This document shows, in pieces, positions 59,861-64,000 of a stretch of 64,000 bases of DNA. Position numbers and translations under genes: made by a program. Numbering within the stretch: the first letter of the stretch is position 1; every line of letters starts with the position of its first letter. The notes under the pieces were generated by a model that saw only the letters and a list, made by a program, of their open reading frames with translations, was not told the DNA's origin and ran no database searches. Source of the DNA: CAMAVH01 sp046297835 (GTDB taxonomy: Bacteria > Pseudomonadota > Alphaproteobacteria > SMXQ01); NCBI GenBank assembly GCA_046297835.1, contig JBKBHI010000008.1, forward strand, positions 1 to 64,000. Direction: 5' to 3'.

Positions 59861-61636
59861 CTAAACTGCGGTGGGCTCGTCCTCGCCGCGGAACTGCAGG
59901 CGGCTAAGCTTGGCGTAATGGCCGTCTTTCGCCAACAGCTCGCCATGCGTGCCGCGCTCGATGACGCGACCGGCTTCCAGCACATAGATCAAGTCGGCGT
60001 CGCGCACCGTGGCGAGGCGATGGGCGATGACCAGCGTCGTGCGGCCTTTGGTGAGGCGGGCCAGCGCCTCCTGCACCAGCTTCTCCGACTCGGCGTCGAG
60101 CGCGCTGGTCGCCTCGTCGAGCAGCAGGATCGGCGCGTCCTTCAGCACCGCGCGGGCGAGCGACAGGCGCTGGCGCTCGCCGCCCGAGAGCCGCATGCCG
60201 CGCTCGCCGACAAGCGTGTCGTAGCCCTCCGGCAAGGCGACGATGAAATCGTGCGCCGCCGCCGCTTTCGCCGCTTCGACGATCTCGGCGTCGCTCGCGC
60301 CCGGCCGGCCGAAGGCGATGTTGGCGCGCACGGAATCGTTGAACAGCACGATGTCCTGGCTGACCAGCGCGATGGCGTCGCGCAGGCTGGCGAGGCTGAC
60401 GTCGCGCACATCCTGGCCGTCGATGACGACCCGGCCGGCGCGCACGTCGAACAAGCGCGGGATCAGGTTGAACACCGTCGATTTGCCGGCACCGCTGCGC
60501 CCGACCAGCGCCACCGTCTTGCCGGCCGGCACATCGAGCGAGAGGCCGTCGAGCGCCGTGCCGTCGTCGTAGCCGAAGGAGACATTCTCCAGCGCCACTT
60601 GCCCCCGCCCCTTGGCGAGCGCCGGCGCGTTCGGCTTCTCCATGATCGCCGGCTTTTCGTCGAGCAGTTGGAACACGCGCTGGACGGCGGCGAGCCCCTC
60701 TTGCAGCACCGTGTTGAGCGTGCCGATGGCGCGCACCGGCTGTGCCGCGATCAGCAGCGCGCTGATGAAGCCGGTGAACTGGCCGACCGTGCCCGCGCCG
60801 GTCGCGACGCGCCAGCCGCCGAAGGCGATGACGCCGCCGACCGCGATGCCGCCGAGCACTTCGAGGATCGGATCGAGCCGCGCGCGACTGCGCGTCATCT
60901 TCATCATCAGCCGGTACATGCGCTCGAACGCGCCGCCGGCGCGGCCGCGCTCGTAATCTTCCAGGCGGTAAGTTTTCACCATGCGCGCGCCGGATAGGCT
61001 CTCGTTCAAGAGCGACGTGGTCTCGCCCATCTGCACCTGGGTGTCGATCGAGACGCGGCGTAGTCGCTTGCCGACCTCGACGATGGGCCAGGCTGCCAGC
61101 GGATAGATCACCAGCACGATGAGCGACAGCATCCAGTCGAGATAGAACATGGTCGCGACGAGCGCGATCACGGTCAGCGAATCGCGGATCAGGTTGGTGA
61201 CGGTGCGCGCCACGGCGTTGCGCACCACGACGATGTCGTTGGTGAAGCGCGAGATCAGCGCGCCGGCCGGCTCGCGCAGGATGCGCGCCAGATCGGCGTT
61301 CAGCAGATGGTCGAACATCCGCGTCTGCATGTCGGTGGTGACGCGATAGACGATGTGGCTGGTCAGCACGTTCTGCGCGTACATGGCCAGCCCGCGCGCG
61401 GCGGTGACGCCGAGCACCAGCGCCGGCACCAGCCAGACGACGCGATGGTCCTGCGTCGTGAACAGCGAGTAGGTCCAGTCGATCAGCAGCGGATAAGCGC
61501 CGGTCGCGCCGGCGACGGCGGCCATCGACAGGCCGACCCAGATCAAGGTCCGCCAATGGGGCCGCACCCAATCGCGCCACAGGCGGCCGAGCAGGTAGCG
61601 GGTGGTCTCGTCGAAACGCAACTGGGCCTTGGCCAT
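59861..61636 (-). CDS. MsbA-like ABC exporter (fused membrane and ATPase domains)
   Basis: A 591-residue half-transporter. Membrane domain is about 30-310 with six helices (first LIWVGLSMAAVAGATGAYPLL). The ATPase has Walker A LVGRSGAGKSTVFNLI, Q-loop ALVSQDIVLF, signature RLSGGERQRLSLARA, Walker B ILLLDEATSALD and H-loop IAHRLATV. It acts as a homodimer exporting lipids or amphiphiles. ATG 61636 is used because the family starts with a short polar tail. It converges with the phosphatase gene, three bases apart. Confidence 0.92.
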   Translation of the reverse strand: MAKAQLRFDETTRYLLGRLWRDWVRPHWRTLIWVGLSMAAVAGATGAYPLLIDWTYSLFTTQDHRVVWLVPALVLGVTAARGLAMYAQNVLTSHIVYRVTTDMQTRMFDHLLNADLARILREPAGALISRFTNDIVVVRNAVARTVTNLIRDSLTVIALVATMFYLDWMLSLIVLVIYPLAAWPIVEVGKRLRRVSIDTQVQMGETTSLLNESLSGARMVKTYRLEDYERGRAGGAFERMYRLMMKMTRSRARLDPILEVLGGIAVGGVIAFGGWRVATGAGTVGQFTGFISALLIAAQPVRAIGTLNTVLQEGLAAVQRVFQLLDEKPAIMEKPNAPALAKGRGQVALENVSFGYDDGTALDGLSLDVPAGKTVALVGRSGAGKSTVFNLIPRLFDVRAGRVVIDGQDVRDVSLASLRDAIALVSQDIVLFNDSVRANIAFGRPGASDAEIVEAAKAAAAHDFIVALPEGYDTLVGERGMRLSGGERQRLSLARAVLKDAPILLLDEATSALDAESEKLVQEALARLTKGRTTLVIAHRLATVRDADLIYVLEAGRVIERGTHGELLAKDGHYAKLSRLQFRGEDEPTAV

Positions 61637-61732
61637 GAAACTCGAACGCCTAGAGAGCGGATGGCTGGAACGGATGGCCCGGAGAATAGAGGAAATCGCC
61701 GCGAAAACAAAACCGGCGACGGGCGGACACAA

Positions 61733-61770
61733 AGCGGGCGGAGCCTTTTCGGCTCCGCCCGTTCTTTCGC
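61733..61770 (-). terminator. Terminator of the ahpC-ahpD operon
   Basis: CGGGCGGAGCC (61735-61745) and GGCTCCGCCCG (61751-61761) pair around CTTTT-type loop. The minus-strand T-run is short (CTTTG), so it may work together with another factor. Confidence 0.7.
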
Positions 61771-61787
61771 CAGCCATGCTCGCGGCT

Positions 61788-62339
61788 TTACGCCGCGGCG
61801 AGCGCCGATTCCTGCAGGGCGTTTTCGCCCTCGACGATGGCGGCGGCGGCATGGACCACCGAGGCGATGCGCAGCACGTCCTGCATGCCCTCGCGGGTCG
61901 CGCCCTTGCCCATCACCTCATGGGCGTGCGCCTTGAGGCACATGCCGCAGCCGTTGACGGCCGAGGCGGCGAGCGACCAGAGCTCGAAGTCGAGCTTGTC
62001 GACGCCCGGATTGCCGATGACGTTCATGCGCAGGCGCGCCGGCATTTTGCTCAGCTCGGCATCCTCGATCAAATGGATCGAGCGGTAATAGATGTTGTTC
62101 ATCGCCATGATCGCGGCGGCGGCCTTGGCGGCCTCGCGCGCTTCCGGCGACAGATTATCGGCGGCTTCGGCAGCGACCGACTCGATGACGAGATCGTTGC
62201 GCGAGGCGAGCGCCGACGTGAGGATCGCGCCCCAGATCTGCTGCTTGTTGAGCGCGGTCGAATTGACGATGTTCGACAGGTTGAGCTTGATGTCCTTGGC
62301 GTAGGCCGGCATCCGCTCCTTCAGGGTCTCGATGGACAT
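61788..62339 (-). CDS. ahpD: Alkylhydroperoxidase AhpD
   Basis: A 183-residue AhpD. AAASAVNGCGMCLKAHAHEVMG holds the CXXC redox pair and the proton-relay His. The N-terminus MSIETLKERMPAYAKDIKLNLS fits the family. AhpD can reduce AhpC via lipoyl partners. It starts 85 bases after ahpC ends in the same direction, so the pair is co-transcribed. Confidence 0.94.
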   Translation of the reverse strand: MSIETLKERMPAYAKDIKLNLSNIVNSTALNKQQIWGAILTSALASRNDLVIESVAAEAADNLSPEAREAAKAAAAIMAMNNIYYRSIHLIEDAELSKMPARLRMNVIGNPGVDKLDFELWSLAASAVNGCGMCLKAHAHEVMGKGATREGMQDVLRIASVVHAAAAIVEGENALQESALAAA

Positions 62340-62424
62340 GGCTGGCTCTCTTTCTTCTTGCGGGGGCTTCTTGCGGGGGGCTTGAAAAAGCGGCGTCGCC
62401 CGGTGGCGACGCCGCTCTCGTTCG

Positions 62425-62973
62425 TTAGGCGACCTTCAGGACTTCTTCGCCCTGCTTCCAGTTGCACGGGCAGAGCTCGTCGGTCTGCAGCGCGTCGAGG
62501 ATGCGCAGCGTCTCCTGCGGGTTGCGGCCGACGCTGAGGTCGTTCACCGAGACATGGCGAATGACGCCTTCCGGATCGACGACGAAGGTGGCGCGCAGAT
62601 CGACGCCCTCTTCCTTGTGGAGGATGCCGAGGGCGGCGCTCAGCTCGCGCTTGACGTCGGCGAGCATCGGGAACGGCAGGTCGCGCAGGTCTTCATGGTC
62701 GCGCTTCCACGCCAAGTGGACGAACTCGCTGTCGGTCGAGAGGCCGAGGACCTGGGCGTCGCGGTCGGCGAATTCGCCGTTCAGCTTGCCGAAGGCGGCG
62801 ATCTCGGTCGGGCAAACGAAGGTGAAGTCCTTCGGCCAGGCGAACAGCACGAGCCACTTGCCCTTGTAGGACTTGTCGTTCAGGTCGACGAAGGCCTCGC
62901 TGGGGTTCTTCGGCTGGCCCGGCGGCACGGCTTTGAGGTTAAAGGACGGCAGCTTGTCGCCAACGGTCAGCAT
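62425..62973 (-). CDS. ahpC: Peroxiredoxin AhpC
   Basis: A 182-residue peroxiredoxin of the AhpC type found with AhpD. The peroxidatic Cys is in FTFVCPTEIAAF and the C-terminal DELCPCNWKQGEEVL holds resolving Cys. Mature enzymes reduce peroxides in the cytoplasm. ATG 62973 has AGGAGA upstream. An ICE-like box at 63012-63028 lies 38 bases upstream, so iron/haem control by Irr is possible. Confidence 0.96.
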   Translation of the reverse strand: MLTVGDKLPSFNLKAVPPGQPKNPSEAFVDLNDKSYKGKWLVLFAWPKDFTFVCPTEIAAFGKLNGEFADRDAQVLGLSTDSEFVHLAWKRDHEDLRDLPFPMLADVKRELSAALGILHKEEGVDLRATFVVDPEGVIRHVSVNDLSVGRNPQETLRILDALQTDELCPCNWKQGEEVLKVA

Positions 62974-63284
62974 GGAACTTCTCCTAGTTGTTTGATGGCC
63001 CAAAAGATATTTTTGGAACTGCTCTAAATCGCAGTTGCCCGGCTTAAGTAGTTGTTTGAGAGAGGCTCGTCAAGCTGTTTAGAATAATTATAAGAAAAAA
63101 CTCCGGCAGGCCGAGTAACCCTGGGGAGATGCGACCCGACATATCAAAATGATATAGCAGGATAAGGAATAGAGTAATTGGCGCTGTGGCAGAGCTTTCG
63201 TATGTTGCCTGTGCAAATCGCTCGCAATCGCCACGCAGAAGCGCGCCGAGCTTTCTGGGAACAGCCATATAGGGTTTCACAGCC
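62974..63284. promoter_or_regulatory. 311-base divergent control region of ahpCD and bfd-bfr
   Basis: AT-richer than the flanks. Two sites resemble the Irr ICE box (TTTAGAAYNRTTCTAAA): TTTGGAACTGCTCTAAA at 63012-63028 (15 of 17) and a second at 63078-63094 beginning TTTAGAATAATTATAAG (15 of 17). Irr is the alphaproteobacterial haem-responsive iron regulator; the sites were matched by eye. Confidence 0.5.
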
Positions 63285-63485
63285 ATGTACGTCTGCGCTT
63301 GCCACGGCTTCACCGAAAAGCAGGTCAATCAAGCCGTCGCCGAAGGCCCCTGCTCGGTCGCCGAAGTCTATCGCCGCCTCGGCGAGACTCCCCAATGCGG
63401 CAAGTGCGTCTGCTCGGTCGTCGACATGGTGCGCGGCGCGCGCGGCGTCGATGAGACTGCGTCTTCCTTGCAGGCTTGCGCCTGA
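63285..63485 (+). CDS. bfd: Bacterioferritin-associated ferredoxin
   Basis: A 66-residue [2Fe-2S] protein with cluster ligands C4, C6, C38 and C41 (MYVCACHGFT and PQCGKCVC). It reduces bacterioferritin to release stored iron. It lies 202 bases upstream of bfr, with a terminator between the two, so bfr also needs its own transcription. It is divergent from ahpC; an ICE-like box stands upstream. Confidence 0.95.
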   Translation: MYVCACHGFTEKQVNQAVAEGPCSVAEVYRRLGETPQCGKCVCSVVDMVRGARGVDETASSLQACA

Positions 63486-63581
63486 ATTCCCGCTGCGACT
63501 GATAATCGCCTGACCGCAAGGCTTTAGCGCCGCCGCCGCCAGCGCCAATCGGTTCCTTGCTTCCCTTTGCCTCTTGCGCGC

Positions 63582-63614
63582 CGCCCCGGTTACACTCCGG
63601 GGCGTTTTCGTTTT
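63582..63614 (+). terminator. Terminator after bfd
   Basis: CGCCCCGG (63582-63589) and CCGGGGCG (63597-63604) pair around TTACACT, followed by TTTTCGTTTT. Confidence 0.85.
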
Positions 63615-63686
63615 GCGTCCGCGCCTTACCCGAGGCATGAGAACGCGCGTTGAGTTTCGAGAGAGAGCCACATAGGAGCGGCGGCC

Positions 63687-64000
63687 ATGAAAGGCAATAA
63701 AGAGGTCATCGACCAGCTCAAGAAGATCCTTACCAACGAGCTGACCGCCATCAACCAGTATTTCCTGCATGCCCGCATGTTCGACAATTGGGGGCTCAAG
63801 AAACTCGGCGAGGTCGAATACAAGGAATCGATCGACGAGATGAAGCACGCCGATTCGCTGATCAAGCGCATCTTGTTCCTCGAGGGGGTGCCCAACCTCC
63901 AGCATCTGGACAAGCTGCTGATCGGCGAGACGGTGCCGGAAATGCTGCAGGCGGACCTGAAGCAGGAGAACATCGCCATGCCGGTGCTGCGCGAGGCGAT
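63687..64000 (+). CDS. bfr: Bacterioferritin (partial, runs off the window)
   Basis: The first 104 residues of bacterioferritin, the haem-containing iron-storage 24-mer. Ferroxidase ligands E18, E51 and H54 and the haem ligand M52 are visible (NELTAINQYFLHAR and DEMKHADSL). TAGGAGCGG precedes ATG 63687. The last 55 or so residues lie outside the window. Confidence 0.96.
   Translation, partial: MKGNKEVIDQLKKILTNELTAINQYFLHARMFDNWGLKKLGEVEYKESIDEMKHADSLIKRILFLEGVPNLQHLDKLLIGETVPEMLQADLKQENIAMPVLREA

Noticed and set aside
1..64000. tRNA genes, CRISPR arrays, transposases, integrases and prophage genes
   Set aside because: None could be recognised on either strand; the only transfer signal is the low-GC DUF262 insert.

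Overview
The window is high-GC (roughly two thirds G+C in most genes) and densely packed. It looks like the chromosome of a metabolically versatile alphaproteobacterium, probably of the Hyphomicrobiales/Rhodospirillales type. Reasons are family-level only: many orphan TctC/Bug-type solute-binding proteins, repeated CoxM-CoxS-CoxL-type molybdenum hydroxylase operons, an ahpC-ahpD pair, bfd-bfr next to boxes resembling the alphaproteobacterial Irr (ICE) site, and a long LeuA. No rRNA, tRNA, CRISPR array, intact insertion sequence or prophage was seen.

Left part (1-27 kb): a small-acid transport and catabolism region. Two related MFS carriers flank a 329-residue protein of the 4,5-dihydroxyphthalate-decarboxylase/NMT1-like fold (187-3899). 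They are followed by a three-subunit Mo hydroxylase operon (4032-7752) behind a perfect 26-bp palindrome, and a VOC protein. On the minus strand, one long operon reads pyrC, TcuA-like flavoprotein, amidase, CoxG, pyrD, a second 329-residue protein, etfB, etfA (16819 down to 8410). An XRE-type regulator lies directly upstream of it. Then come a UbiD-type decarboxylase, a TctC protein, a third 329-residue protein and a second Mo hydroxylase operon (25924 down to 22231), and corA. The pyrC operon and the second Mo hydroxylase operon carry equally spaced 41-bp ACTGT...ACAGT sites upstream, which suggests one regulon.

Middle part (27-45 kb): PhyH dioxygenase plus TctC, a second TctC, a cupin, a ThDP enzyme and a TauD-type dioxygenase. 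This run is interrupted by a low-GC insert carrying a fused GmrSD-type (DUF262-DUF1524) defence gene next to a broken copy of the 5' end of corA. Then follow rlmJ, a membrane GH17-like glucan enzyme, small membrane and secreted proteins, and a three-gene minus-strand operon (deacetylase-like, SDR, alpha/beta hydrolase). That operon is divergent from a solute-binding protein and a hybrid histidine kinase that may sense its substrate.

Right part (47-64 kb): mostly housekeeping and envelope genes: nadB, a sugar-nucleotide-type epimerase, an RlmM-like methyltransferase, a SIMPL protein, mscL, an AsmA-like protein, TctC, leuA with a long leader, a secreted caspase fused to two DM9 lectin-like repeats, GNAT, a Cys phosphatase, an MsbA-like ABC exporter, ahpC-ahpD and bfd-bfr. 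The last gene runs off the end.

Start codons were chosen by ribosome-binding-site position and family start. Functions of the catabolic genes are known only to family level; the substrates are not determinable from the sequence.
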